Shown here: positions 1 through 7,921 of the stretch, piece after piece
How positions within the stretch are numbered: the first letter of the stretch is position 1
Layout: the number at the start of each line of letters is the position of its first letter
DNA from: a virus
Length of the DNA: 21,195 nucleotides
IMG/VR virus record: IMGVR_UViG_3300032086_003064
Coordinates: 1 to 21,195 of that record
Strand: one strand, 5' to 3'
The notes under the pieces: generated by a model
Databases searched by the model: none
The model's input: only the letters and a program-made list of their open reading frames with translations
Told to the model about the DNA's origin: nothing
Translations under genes and position numbers: made by a program

Positions 1-1674
1 CAAGCCGATCAAATGTTTGAACTTATACAAATGAGCAGTGCAGCTGGTGAGGAAGAATTTGCAAACAGAGAAGAAATAAGACAGCGTGCAGAAGACACAG
101 TAATGCAAGATAGGCTCAAAGCAGCACAGCAAGCAGCAAGTGCTCTTGCAGTTCAAGCACAATTTAATTTACAAGACGAAGAAATTAGTCGTCAAGTAGA
201 ACAAGAAAAAATAACTACACAAACAATAGAAACCCTTGACTTAATTATTTCAGCTATAAATGTTGCAACAAATGATATAGACAATAGGTCTATAAAGGAT
301 ATTTACGAAGTTGTAAATTATATTACAGTTGTCTTTAGCAGCTTATCAGGCGAATATTACGAAGACTCGAGAATAAGCAAAAAATTTAGTCAAATAGAAG
401 ATAGTTTTCAAGATTTGCTCAGAGCAAAAGTAGCTAGTGTTGATACTGATTTAGATCAAGCCTTAGATTTAGCACAAGTAGAATTAGACAAAGAATCTAG
501 TCGAGATATTAATAAAGATATTGTTGAACAACTTTTAAATATAGCTCAAGACTCAAATTTAAAAGGCATCGAAGATGCATATCCTAGAGGGTTTACAGAT
601 TTTACACTTAATACTGAATCTGTTGATGCAAAACTACTAGAGCTTGCAAATGCTATCAAAGAATTAAATCGTAGGTTAGATCGAGATAATGATCCATTTT
701 TTGTTTTATGGTACGAAATTACTGAAGACATGGACGATTTAATTGCTAGAATAAAAGATTTAGAACTTGATGATATTGTGCCTGTTGTAGAAAAATTAGA
801 CGAACTTGAAAGTCTAATTGATGATGATAACATGCAATCAAACTTTGACAAAAAATTAGACCAATTTGAAACTATAGTTGACATTACCCTGACGCATAAG
901 TTAAACGAAGCAGGTTCTATATTTAATGAAATTAGAAACAATCTTATTGATGCAGAAGGAAATCTAAAGCCAACTGACGAATACGAATATGAAGATTTTG
1001 AATCTTACGCAGACTTATGGGAGTTATTTAAAACTATAGAAGAAATGTATGATGCATTAGATTTAGAACCGTCTCAACTTTATAATGAAGTTGCTAAGAA
1101 AATTGCAGCTTTAGCTAAAGTTATTCCTATAGAAAAAATGCCGTTTAGTGGCAGAAGTAGAGACGACTTTTTAGATTGGGTTGTTAAGTATGGACCAAAA
1201 AGTTCAGGACGAGGCGACGGCGAACTTGAAGTTGCTGGCAGGAAAGAATTTAGGCGCACAGCTATGGATGAGATAGGATTACCTTTATATAACAATGAAG
1301 GTGATTATCTTGCTACTGAAAAGCAGCGTAAAAAGTTTATTAGAGATACAGTAATTGATAGTACACCTGAAGAAGTAAGACGTATGTTATTCAAAAGAAG
1401 AAAACAACATTTTGAAACTTTAACACAATTTTCAGGGAGAGGGCAAGCAAGGAAAGATCCTTACATTAAAGAGGTGGGCAAAGCAGTAGTGCGTGATAAT
1501 CCTGGTTTGAAACGTATAGAAGTTGTTACCCTGAGGACAGGCTTTATGCTTGATAATTACCTAGACTCTTATATAAATCTTGCAGGCGAATATATGCCAC
1601 AACTGAAAGATCCTCCGGGATACGGTAACGAGTTTGATATTAGATCAGATTTATTAAATGATGAGGAAAACTAA
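1..1674 (+). CDS. Large coiled-coil-rich phage protein of unknown function (probably 5'-partial)
   Basis: The reading frame is open to the first base of the window. The first ATG, at 13, has no Shine-Dalgarno sequence before it, so the true start is probably upstream; from the ATG at 13 the product is 553 aa. I do not recognise the family. The first ~150 residues are rich in Glu, Gln and Ala and look helical or coiled-coil, followed by a long acidic, helix-rich middle. The last ~170 residues are basic and more varied, with runs such as KRRKQHFETLTQFSGRG. No signal peptide or membrane segment is visible. The stop overlaps the next ATG by one base (TAATG), so the two genes are probably translated together. 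A structural or morphogenesis role is possible from composition but not shown. Confidence 0.75.
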   Translation, partial: QADQMFELIQMSSAAGEEEFANREEIRQRAEDTVMQDRLKAAQQAASALAVQAQFNLQDEEISRQVEQEKITTQTIETLDLIISAINVATNDIDNRSIKDIYEVVNYITVVFSSLSGEYYEDSRISKKFSQIEDSFQDLLRAKVASVDTDLDQALDLAQVELDKESSRDINKDIVEQLLNIAQDSNLKGIEDAYPRGFTDFTLNTESVDAKLLELANAIKELNRRLDRDNDPFFVLWYEITEDMDDLIARIKDLELDDIVPVVEKLDELESLIDDDNMQSNFDKKLDQFETIVDITLTHKLNEAGSIFNEIRNNLIDAEGNLKPTDEYEYEDFESYADLWELFKTIEEMYDALDLEPSQLYNEVAKKIAALAKVIPIEKMPFSGRSRDDFLDWVVKYGPKSSGRGDGELEVAGRKEFRRTAMDEIGLPLYNNEGDYLATEKQRKKFIRDTVIDSTPEEVRRMLFKRRKQHFETLTQFSGRGQARKDPYIKEVGKAVVRDNPGLKRIEVVTLRTGFMLDNYLDSYINLAGEYMPQLKDPPGYGNEFDIRSDLLNDEEN

Positions 1675-2096
1675 TGGCAGATGATAGATTGAACACTGTA
1701 GCTGAACAGCTTTTTAACAAAATAAGAGGAAGATTTCCAAATATAACTATCGGCGATGCAGATGGCAATACAACTAATGTTCCTTCTGATGCACGATTTT
1801 ATGATTTTGAATATGCAGATAAAGGTGCAGTTGTAGGCAAAGTAAGTTGTGCTTTAGACCCAGAAAAAATTACTATAATGTATAGTGATAATCTTGTAGG
1901 TGATGAAGCTGAGCACGATAGACAAGATTGGTATAACTTTCTAAAAGGTTTAAGACAGTTTTCTAGATCTAGAATGCTAGGCTTTGATGTTCGGAATATC
2001 AATAAAGATAGTAACACTCGTCGTGATTATAAATTTCTAGCTGCGAACAAACTTCCTGAATCTGTAGACTTAGAAAATTATATCAAAAATTTATAA
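1674..2096 (+). CDS. Conserved T4-like phage protein of unknown function
   Basis: This encodes 140 aa. The start is supported by a GAGGA ribosome-binding site at 1661-1665 and by a one-base overlap with the preceding stop. The N-terminus (FNKIRGRFPNITIGDADG, about residues 14-31) and the block DWYNFLKGLRQFSRSRMLGFDVRNI resemble, from memory, the N-terminal domain of longer hypothetical proteins in marine T4-like phages. Here the protein ends soon after the RDYKFLA block, so it may be a stand-alone version of that domain. It appears soluble and mixed alpha/beta. It is the last gene before the gp32 leader. No function can be assigned. Confidence 0.8.
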   Translation: MADDRLNTVAEQLFNKIRGRFPNITIGDADGNTTNVPSDARFYDFEYADKGAVVGKVSCALDPEKITIMYSDNLVGDEAEHDRQDWYNFLKGLRQFSRSRMLGFDVRNINKDSNTRRDYKFLAANKLPESVDLENYIKNL

Positions 2097-2103
2097 AAAT
2101 TAG

Positions 2104-2132
2104 TTGACAGACTAAATAATATTATGTAATAT
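2104..2132 (+). promoter_or_regulatory. Candidate sigma-70 promoter upstream of gp32
   Basis: A TTGACA -35 box (2104-2109) is followed by 17 bases and TAATAT (2127-2132, four of six matches to TATAAT). It lies in the 100-base gap before gp32. Its start site would fall near 2139, inside the hairpin described next, so transcripts from here would lack the 5' arm of that hairpin. Confidence 0.5.
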
Positions 2133-2166
2133 AGACAATGTGCTTTATATTACATCTTTAGGCACA
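2124..2166 (+). promoter_or_regulatory. Potential hairpin/pseudoknot in the gp32 mRNA leader
   Basis: A perfect 10-base inverted repeat (2124-2133 with 2146-2155) encloses a 12-base loop. Loop bases TGTGC (2139-2143) are complementary to GCACA at 2162-2166, just past the stem, which is the layout of an H-type pseudoknot. It ends about 31 bases before the preferred gp32 start at 2198 and is followed by an unstructured AT-rich stretch holding the ribosome-binding site. T4 gp32 represses its own translation through a leader pseudoknot in a comparable position. The six-base loop crossing a ten-pair stem is short, so perhaps only part of the stem forms. Confidence 0.45.
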
Positions 2167-2197
2167 ATATATTAAGGCAATGAAAGGCAAAAATATT

Positions 2198-3178
2198 ATG
2201 ACATCACTAGCTGAAATCCGAGCAAAACTGCAACAGCAAGAAAGCAACTCAACTCAAGGACCAAGCGGTCCTAATCCTATTTTCCCATTTTGGAATATCA
2301 AAGAAGGCGAAAGTGCAACTATTCGATTCCTTCCTGATGGGGATCCTGATAACACTTTTTTCTGGCGTGAACGTCTAATGATCAAGCTTCCGTTTGCGGG
2401 CATTAAAGGTCAAACAGACAGTAAGCCAATTGTAGTTCAAGTTCCCTGTATGGAAATGTATGGAGCAAGCTGTCCTATTCTTTCGGAAGTACGTGGCTGG
2501 TTTAAAGATCCAAGTCTTGAAGACATGGGTCGTAAGTATTGGAAGAAGCGTAGTTACATCTTCCAAGGTTTTGTAACAGACAATCCTCTTACTGACGACG
2601 AAGCGCCGGAGAATCCTATCCGACGATTTATCATTGGTCCTCAGATCTTCCAAATTATCAAACAAGCTCTTATGGATCCTGATATGGAAGAACTTCCAAC
2701 TGATTATACTCAGGGTATTGATTTTAGACTTAACAAAAGTTCAAAGGGCGGTTATGCAGACTATTCTACATCTACATGGGCACGTAGAGAACGCCCACTA
2801 AGTGATGCGGAAATGCATGCTGTAAACAACTATGGTTTGTTTAACCTTAACGACTTTTTGCCAAGTCAACCTGATGAAACTGCTATCAAGGTAATGACAG
2901 ATATGTTTGAAGCATCTGTTGATGGCGAAGCATATGATCCAGATGCCTGGGGGCAGTATTTTAAAGCTCCAGGTATGAATACTGGCGATCCAGTAAAAAC
3001 AGCAGCACCTGCACCGGTATCAACACCTTCGCCTGCACCAGCAGCGCCAGTTGAAACAGTATCAGAATCAACACCTGTTGACCCGCCTTTTGAGCCTGAT
3101 CCTGCACCAGCAGCAGAAACAGCAGCACCACAATCGCAAGATATTCTTGCAATGATTCGTGCACGTCAAAACGACTAA
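2198..3178 (+). CDS. 32: gp32-like single-stranded DNA-binding protein
   Basis: This is the phage ssDNA-binding protein, which coats exposed strands during replication, recombination and repair and works with UvsX and the replisome. The core begins MTSLAEIRAKLQ, followed by FPFWNIKEGESATIRFLPDGD (about 29-49), typical of T4-like gp32 OB-fold proteins. I chose the ATG at 2198 (326 aa) over that at 2180 because family members begin with this motif and AAAGG (2183-2187) sits suitably before it. Only two cysteines (C84, C92) occur in the region where T4 gp32 uses one His and three Cys for zinc, so zinc binding looks lost. Residues ~265-312 are a Pro/Ala/acidic linker, ending in a distinct tip SQDILAMIRARQND, probably a protein-interaction tail. 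Confidence 0.93.
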   Translation: MTSLAEIRAKLQQQESNSTQGPSGPNPIFPFWNIKEGESATIRFLPDGDPDNTFFWRERLMIKLPFAGIKGQTDSKPIVVQVPCMEMYGASCPILSEVRGWFKDPSLEDMGRKYWKKRSYIFQGFVTDNPLTDDEAPENPIRRFIIGPQIFQIIKQALMDPDMEELPTDYTQGIDFRLNKSSKGGYADYSTSTWARRERPLSDAEMHAVNNYGLFNLNDFLPSQPDETAIKVMTDMFEASVDGEAYDPDAWGQYFKAPGMNTGDPVKTAAPAPVSTPSPAPAAPVETVSESTPVDPPFEPDPAPAAETAAPQSQDILAMIRARQND

Positions 3179-3190
3179 CGTTTGATAATA

Positions 3191-3224
3191 GTAGGGCTAT
3201 GTAATGCATAGCTCTACTTTTTTT
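3191..3224 (+). terminator. Intrinsic terminator after gp32
   Basis: An 11-pair stem (3191-3201 with 3207-3217, one G-T wobble) with a five-base loop is followed by seven T residues (3218-3224). It lies 12 bases past the gp32 stop and 17 before UvsX, so it would separate gp32 transcription from uvsX, at least partly. Confidence 0.9.
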
Positions 3225-3241
3225 ACATATAGGATAAACTA

Positions 3242-4315
3242 ATGACAACAAAGGCTTTCGACCCGACTAAATTTAGAAATAGCATTACCAAATCTATTCC
3301 TGGCATGAGTGCTGGCTTTCACGATCCAACGGATTGGATTTCAACTGGCAATTTTGCCCTAAACTATCTTATCTCCGGCGACTTTAACAAAGGAGTGCCG
3401 ATGGGTAAGGTTACTGTTTTTGCTGGCGAATCAGGTGCAGGCAAATCTTATATTTGTGCAGGAAACATTGTACGCCATGCACAAGAACAAGGTATTTTTG
3501 TAGTATTGATTGACTCAGAAAATGCACTTGACGAATCATGGTTACACGCACTTGATGTAGATACGTCAGAAGAAAAACTGCTTAAACTTAATATGTCAAT
3601 GATTGATGATGTTGCAAAAACAATTTCAACATTTATGGCAGATTATAAAGCAATGAACGAAGAAGAACGTCCAAAGGTATTGTTTGTAATTGACTCTTTA
3701 GGTATGTTGCTTACACCTACAGATGTTGATCAATTTAACAAAGGTGACATGAAGGGTGATATGGGCCGTAAACCTAAGGCGCTTACTTCACTTGTAAGAA
3801 ATACTGTTAACATGATCGGTTCACACAATGTAGGACTAGTATGTACTAATCACACTTATGCATCGCAGGATATGTTTGATCCGGATGATAAGATCTCAGG
3901 CGGACAAGGTTTTATCTATGCATCTAGTATTGTAGTTGCAATGAAAAAGCTTAAACTTAAAGAAGATGAAGACGGAAATAAAATTTCAGAAGTACGTGGT
4001 ATCCGTGCTGGATGTAAAGTAATGAAAACTCGTTATGCAAAACCGTTTGAAGGTGTGCAAGTAAAAATTCCCTACGAAACAGGTATGAATCCATACAGTG
4101 GTCTTCTTGAACTTTTTGAAGCAAAAGGTCTTATCGAAAAAAGCGGTAATCGACTAAAGTATGTTAGCGCTAGTGGTGAAGAAATTCTTGAATATAGAAA
4201 AAAATGGACAGGCGAATTACTAGATACAGTAATGGAAGAATATCATCTTAGAAATATAAATACCGACGAAGAAATTGAATTAGAGCAGGACACAGAAGAA
4301 CTAGTTCAAGAATAA
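3242..4315 (+). CDS. uvsX: UvsX RecA-like recombinase
   Basis: This encodes 357 aa of a RecA/Rad51-type strand-exchange ATPase. In T4-like phages UvsX forms filaments on ssDNA, displacing gp32, and drives homologous pairing and recombination-dependent replication. Visible motifs are Walker A GESGAGKS (62-69), Walker B VLFVIDS (146-152), and the SGGQGFIYASS segment (about 220-230) near the position of the DNA-binding L2 region. The C-terminus is acidic. AGGA at 3231-3234 supplies the ribosome-binding site. The gene follows the gp32 terminator, so it either relies on read-through or on a promoter I could not identify. Length matches family members, which are usually 350-390 aa. Confidence 0.95.
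   Translation: MTTKAFDPTKFRNSITKSIPGMSAGFHDPTDWISTGNFALNYLISGDFNKGVPMGKVTVFAGESGAGKSYICAGNIVRHAQEQGIFVVLIDSENALDESWLHALDVDTSEEKLLKLNMSMIDDVAKTISTFMADYKAMNEEERPKVLFVIDSLGMLLTPTDVDQFNKGDMKGDMGRKPKALTSLVRNTVNMIGSHNVGLVCTNHTYASQDMFDPDDKISGGQGFIYASSIVVAMKKLKLKEDEDGNKISEVRGIRAGCKVMKTRYAKPFEGVQVKIPYETGMNPYSGLLELFEAKGLIEKSGNRLKYVSASGEEILEYRKKWTGELLDTVMEEYHLRNINTDEEIELEQDTEELVQE
4255..4262 (+). promoter_or_regulatory. Possible T4-type late promoter motif inside the 3' end of uvsX
   Basis: TATAAATA matches the T4 late promoter consensus exactly and lies 69 bases before the next gene's start. A few such 8-mers are expected by chance in AT-rich DNA of this length, so it is a weak call. It would place the acidic protein, the UvsY candidate and the methyltransferases under late control. 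Confidence 0.25.
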
Positions 4316-4330
4316 AAAGGGAGAAATACA

Positions 4331-4558
4331 TTGGACGAGAATCAAATCATTGATGTATGGGCGGTATTTAAAGAATATCTTGACAAAAAAAGTGTACACG
4401 ATGTAGCTGAGCGCTATGTTGATACTCTTGTAGATTATGGTGTTGCTGACGAAACACTGCGTGACTGTTTAGGTCAAGATGTTATACTAGATGAAGCTAT
4501 TGAATATTACTTAGACGAAGACGACGCTGATGTCGACGACGACGAAGAGTGGGAATAG
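4331..4558 (+). CDS. Small acidic phage protein (TTG start)
   Basis: This encodes 75 aa and starts at TTG, supported by a strong AAGGGAG ribosome-binding site (4317-4323) eight bases upstream; there is no in-frame ATG nearby. The protein is very acidic: the last ~18 residues are nearly all Asp/Glu, ending DADVDDDEEWE. It lies 15 bases after uvsX and overlaps the next gene by 10 bases, so it is probably co-expressed with the recombination genes. I do not recognise the family. The acidic tail could contact a DNA-binding protein or imitate DNA, but that is inference from charge alone. Confidence 0.75.
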   Translation: MDENQIIDVWAVFKEYLDKKSVHDVAERYVDTLVDYGVADETLRDCLGQDVILDEAIEYYLDEDDADVDDDEEWE

Positions 4559-5016
4559 TAGTGGGCTGGTATAGTGAAATATCAAGAGACGTGGCTAAAA
4601 TACCTGCTGCTGTAGATTTTTACGAAAAGGAACTTGTATCGGCTAGGGCCGAAGTAAAGTTATCAGGTAGTGTAGAAAAAGCAGCAGCAGCTTTGCCCGG
4701 AACAGTAGAATATAGATTTAATCAATTGCAAGAAATCGAAGCTATATTAAATTATCTTAATATTGAACTGCGTAGATTACGTAGTTCTTTTTTCAAAAAG
4801 TATTTAGAAAATTATCAACGTGCACTTAGCAGTCGAGATGTTGAAAAATATGTCGACGGCGAAGCTGATGTTGTTGATTATGAAAAACTAGTAAATGAGT
4901 TTGCCCTAATTAGAAATAATTGGTTAGGAGTCTTAAAAGGCCTAGATCAGAAGCAATGGCAGATAACTAATATAGTTAAGTTAAGAGTTGCAGGTATGGA
5001 AGATGCAGTTCTGTAA
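4549..5016 (+). CDS. Possible UvsY-like recombination mediator
   Basis: This encodes 155 aa from GTG at 4549; the GTG at 4561 (VGWYSEIS) is a possible alternative start. The protein is helical and charged. Three things suggest UvsY, the T4 mediator that loads UvsX onto gp32-coated ssDNA. It sits just downstream of uvsX. Its size is close to T4 UvsY (137 aa). Its end (NNWLGVLKGLDQKQWQI then TNIVKLRVAG) has the rough pattern of the UvsY C-terminus, where a Trp/Leu helix is followed by a basic segment ending in an AG motif. The resemblance is by eye and from memory; a conserved phage protein of other function is the alternative. Confidence 0.6.
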   Translation: MGIVVGWYSEISRDVAKIPAAVDFYEKELVSARAEVKLSGSVEKAAAALPGTVEYRFNQLQEIEAILNYLNIELRRLRSSFFKKYLENYQRALSSRDVEKYVDGEADVVDYEKLVNEFALIRNNWLGVLKGLDQKQWQITNIVKLRVAGMEDAVL

Positions 5017-5024
5017 GGAAAGCC

Positions 5025-5582
5025 ATGAACTATTCAAAAGAGTATTTAGATCAATTAACTAATTTGCATGTCATAAAAAGTTTTGGCAATAGTACCAAAA
5101 TACACAAACAAGTACAATCTCTTGTTGATAATAATAATATAAAAAGTATCTTAGATTACGGTAGTGGTAAAGGAGGTACTTCAGAAGCATTTAAAAACAA
5201 ATGGCCAACAGTCAATGTAATTAGTTATGATCCTGTTACTAGTCCAATTGAATTACCTAATAATGTAGATCTCATATATAGTGCAGATGTGTTAGAACAT
5301 ATCGAACCAGACTATTTTGATGAAACAATGGACTATCTTTTTAAAAGTTCAAAACATCAATGGCATCTAATTGCATGCCATCCTGCAAAAAAGTCTTTGA
5401 GCGATGGAAGAAATGCACACTTGATTATAGAACAACCCGAATGGTGGTTAAAAGAATTTCAAAAAAGACTTGGCACTGAATGGAAAATTGTACATTCTGA
5501 AGATTACATTAAAGTTGGAAAAACAAAAAAAGCAGGCGTACTACATTCTCTTAAATTTATAATAGAATTAAAAAGAAAATAA
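5025..5582 (+). CDS. Class I SAM-dependent methyltransferase
   Basis: This encodes 185 aa. The Rossmann-fold SAM site is clear: motif I ILDYGSGKGG (42-51), an acidic residue ending the next strand (D69 in SYDPV), and the post-II block DLIYSADVLEHIEP (82-95), common in small-molecule methyltransferases such as the UbiE/Coq5-like group. The acceptor is unknown. AAGGAA (5015-5020) precedes the ATG. It begins the carbohydrate block and is followed one base later by an FkbM-type methyltransferase, so sugar or nucleotide-sugar methylation is plausible. A DNA or protein substrate is less likely because no target-recognition or DPPY-type motif is present. Confidence 0.85.
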   Translation: MNYSKEYLDQLTNLHVIKSFGNSTKIHKQVQSLVDNNNIKSILDYGSGKGGTSEAFKNKWPTVNVISYDPVTSPIELPNNVDLIYSADVLEHIEPDYFDETMDYLFKSSKHQWHLIACHPAKKSLSDGRNAHLIIEQPEWWLKEFQKRLGTEWKIVHSEDYIKVGKTKKAGVLHSLKFIIELKRK

Positions 5583-5583
5583 T

Positions 5584-6207
5584 ATGAAAAAAGTATTTGA
5601 CTACTGGATGCCCGATACTGATGACCACTTTGAGAGATTAATTGCAAAGCGTGTTAAAAACGGCGGACCTGCTGAATATCAAGATGATGTAAGAGATGCT
5701 GCGTATAAGCATGTAACTGATTTTGACGTTGTAGTAGATGCAGGCGCTAACGTAGGTTTATGGGCTAAGCCACTTGCTGAAAAGTTTAAAAAAGTAATTG
5801 CTTACGAACCATTAGAACAAGTGTATTCCTGCTTAGAAAAAAATGTAACTGGGCTGCCCGTTGAAATTTACAGACATGCAGTTGGTAACGAAAATACTGT
5901 TGTTGAAATGATATACGATAGTGAAAATACAGGCGGAAGTTTTATAACCACAGTTGGATCCGGTAGTATTGAAATAAAACGTATAGATGATTTAAATTTG
6001 CCTAAGTTTGGATTATTTAAAATAGATTGTGAGCGTCACGAGCTTGAAGTGCTCAAAGGTGCAACAGAAACTATTTTAAAGTATAAACCTATTATTGTAT
6101 GCGAACAGCAGGCCGATACAAACTTTTGTGCCGGTGAGTATTTGAGATCACTCGGAGCAAGAGAAATTACAAATGTACGAAAAGATTATATTTTTGGATG
6201 GGAATAA
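5584..6207 (+). CDS. FkbM family methyltransferase
   Basis: This encodes 207 aa. The SAM site is VDAGANVGLW (51-60), followed by the acidic strand-2 end in AYEPLEQV (73-80). The family hallmark block KIDCERHELEVLKGA (146-160) corresponds to the usual IDxEGxExxVLxG, with Arg-His in place of the commoner Gly/Gly-Ala region. FkbM enzymes O-methylate hydroxyls of sugars, polyketides and other small molecules, and are frequent in polysaccharide and phage carbohydrate clusters. The stop is directly abutted by the next start (TAAATG). In context it probably methylates a glycan made or transferred by the neighbouring enzymes. Confidence 0.88.
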   Translation: MKKVFDYWMPDTDDHFERLIAKRVKNGGPAEYQDDVRDAAYKHVTDFDVVVDAGANVGLWAKPLAEKFKKVIAYEPLEQVYSCLEKNVTGLPVEIYRHAVGNENTVVEMIYDSENTGGSFITTVGSGSIEIKRIDDLNLPKFGLFKIDCERHELEVLKGATETILKYKPIIVCEQQADTNFCAGEYLRSLGAREITNVRKDYIFGWE

Positions 6208-7917
6208 ATGACAGAAACACAAACTCCTCTTAAGATTTTTATCGGCTGGGATAGTCGTGAAGATATAGCATATCAAGTTGCAAAGAAAAGCATAGAAAAT
6301 CTTGCTTCGGTGCCTGTTGATATTCAACCAATCAAGCAAAGAGAGCTACGTAGAGATGGTGTGTATCTAAGAGGCGAAGATAAATTAGCCAGCACTGAAT
6401 TTACATTTACTAGATATCTTGTTCCATATCTTGCTGAGTATGAAGGTTGGGCGCTGTTTATTGATTGTGATTTTCTTTTTCTAGATGATGTTGCAAAACT
6501 ATTCGAACAAGTAAATGACAACTATGCAGTAATGTGTGCGCAACACGATTACACTCCTCAACCGGGACGAAAAATGGATGGAAAAAAGCAAGTTCCTTAT
6601 CCCCGAAAAAACTGGTCTAGTATGATGTTGCTTAATTGTGCACATCCGAAAAATAAAGAATTTTTAACACCTGACAACATTAATGCAGAAAGTACTAGTG
6701 CAGCTTATGTACACAGATTCAGCTGGTTAGACGATCAAGATATCGGTAAATTAAGTCATGAATGGAATTGGCTAGTAGGATGGTATAAAGAACCAAAAGA
6801 CGGGAAACCTAAAGCCCTACACTATACCGAAGGCGGCCCTTGGTTTGAAGAATACCAAGAATGCGAATATGCAATTGATTGGATTAAAATAGAGCATACA
6901 ATAGTAAATGATCTTCTTGAAGAATCCAAAAAAAAAATCAGCGACCTAAAAACAAGAGTCATTAGAATTGAGGATTTAACGCTACCTGACGAGTTAAAGG
7001 AAATATACATTAGTCTAACTAATAAAATGTTAGATCCAACTCAAAAATATTTAAAAAATGATTTTGAAAACAAAATGGAGACAAGGATGGGCGTTAAAGT
7101 TGCATCGATTATAACTGAAAAACAAGACGATACTGATTTTGATTATCGTCGCAAAGGTGTAGATTATGATCCGTATCTTAAAGACTTCATTTTAGGCGTA
7201 GGCGGAAAAGTTGGGGATTTTGACGATAAGGAGAGTTTGAAAGATCATACAATAGTAATAAGGGGGCTTGGCGGCGGTGGACAAAAAGCACTAAAATGGT
7301 GTCAAAAAAATAATATTGATTTTTATGCAATAGATACAGGTTATATACAACCAAAGCTAGCTAAAACAAAACAATATCACAGAATAACAAAAAATAGTTT
7401 ACAGAATCTTGGACCACTTAAAGATTTTCCTAGTGATAGATTGAACAGGTTAAATTGGAGGCCACGTAAACACAGAGGCGGTTCTTATATTCTCATTTGT
7501 CCGCCAAGTGAAAAAGTAATGAAGTTTTATAACCAAGATTTAGATACTTGGATGGATCAAACTATTGCACAAATCAAAAAGCACACTGATAGAGAAATAC
7601 GAATAAGATTAAAGCCAAGTCGTACTGAAAGAGTTACCACAAATCCGATTCAAAGCGAATTTGATGACATGCATTGCTTAGTAACATTTAACAGTATTGC
7701 AGCAACAGAAGCCTTACTTTATGGTAAGCCTGCAATAACTTTAGCACCTAATGCAGCATCAATGATTTACGATGCTAAAATAGAAAATATAGAAAGCCTG
7801 CCGATGATATCTACAGATCTAGTAGAAGCTTTTGCAAGACATTTGTCGTATAATCAATTTACCTCTGCTGAAATGCGTTCGGGTTTTGCATGGAAAACAC
7901 TCCAGTCAATGGAATGA
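6208..7917 (+). CDS. Bifunctional-looking glycosyltransferase: GT-A domain fused to capsule-transferase-like domain
   Basis: This encodes 569 aa in two parts. Residues ~8-230 are GT-A-like: KIFIGWDSRED at the start, FIDCDFLF with a DxD motif (D86, D88) for metal/nucleotide-sugar binding, and a later HYTEGGPW block, resembling GT8-type enzymes. After a charged linker, residues ~310-569 form a second domain with TDREIRIRLKP (460-470) and VTFNSIAATEALLYGKP (492-508). The latter recalls the nSxxxxEAlxxGkP signature of capsule polysaccharide biosynthesis transferases (KpsC/KpsS-like). The same two motifs recur in the proteins starting at 7922 and 9707, so the domain appears triplicated. It probably adds sugars to a phage or host surface glycan. 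The exact donors are not visible. Confidence 0.8.
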   Translation: MTETQTPLKIFIGWDSREDIAYQVAKKSIENLASVPVDIQPIKQRELRRDGVYLRGEDKLASTEFTFTRYLVPYLAEYEGWALFIDCDFLFLDDVAKLFEQVNDNYAVMCAQHDYTPQPGRKMDGKKQVPYPRKNWSSMMLLNCAHPKNKEFLTPDNINAESTSAAYVHRFSWLDDQDIGKLSHEWNWLVGWYKEPKDGKPKALHYTEGGPWFEEYQECEYAIDWIKIEHTIVNDLLEESKKKISDLKTRVIRIEDLTLPDELKEIYISLTNKMLDPTQKYLKNDFENKMETRMGVKVASIITEKQDDTDFDYRRKGVDYDPYLKDFILGVGGKVGDFDDKESLKDHTIVIRGLGGGGQKALKWCQKNNIDFYAIDTGYIQPKLAKTKQYHRITKNSLQNLGPLKDFPSDRLNRLNWRPRKHRGGSYILICPPSEKVMKFYNQDLDTWMDQTIAQIKKHTDREIRIRLKPSRTERVTTNPIQSEFDDMHCLVTFNSIAATEALLYGKPAITLAPNAASMIYDAKIENIESLPMISTDLVEAFARHLSYNQFTSAEMRSGFAWKTLQSME

Positions 7918-7921
7918 TGCA

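Noticed and set aside
2961-3251. Open frame of 96 codons on the minus strand across the gp32 tail
   Set aside because: It mirrors the Pro/Ala-rich repeat-like coding of gp32, giving a low-complexity Leu/Val product, and it runs through the terminator.
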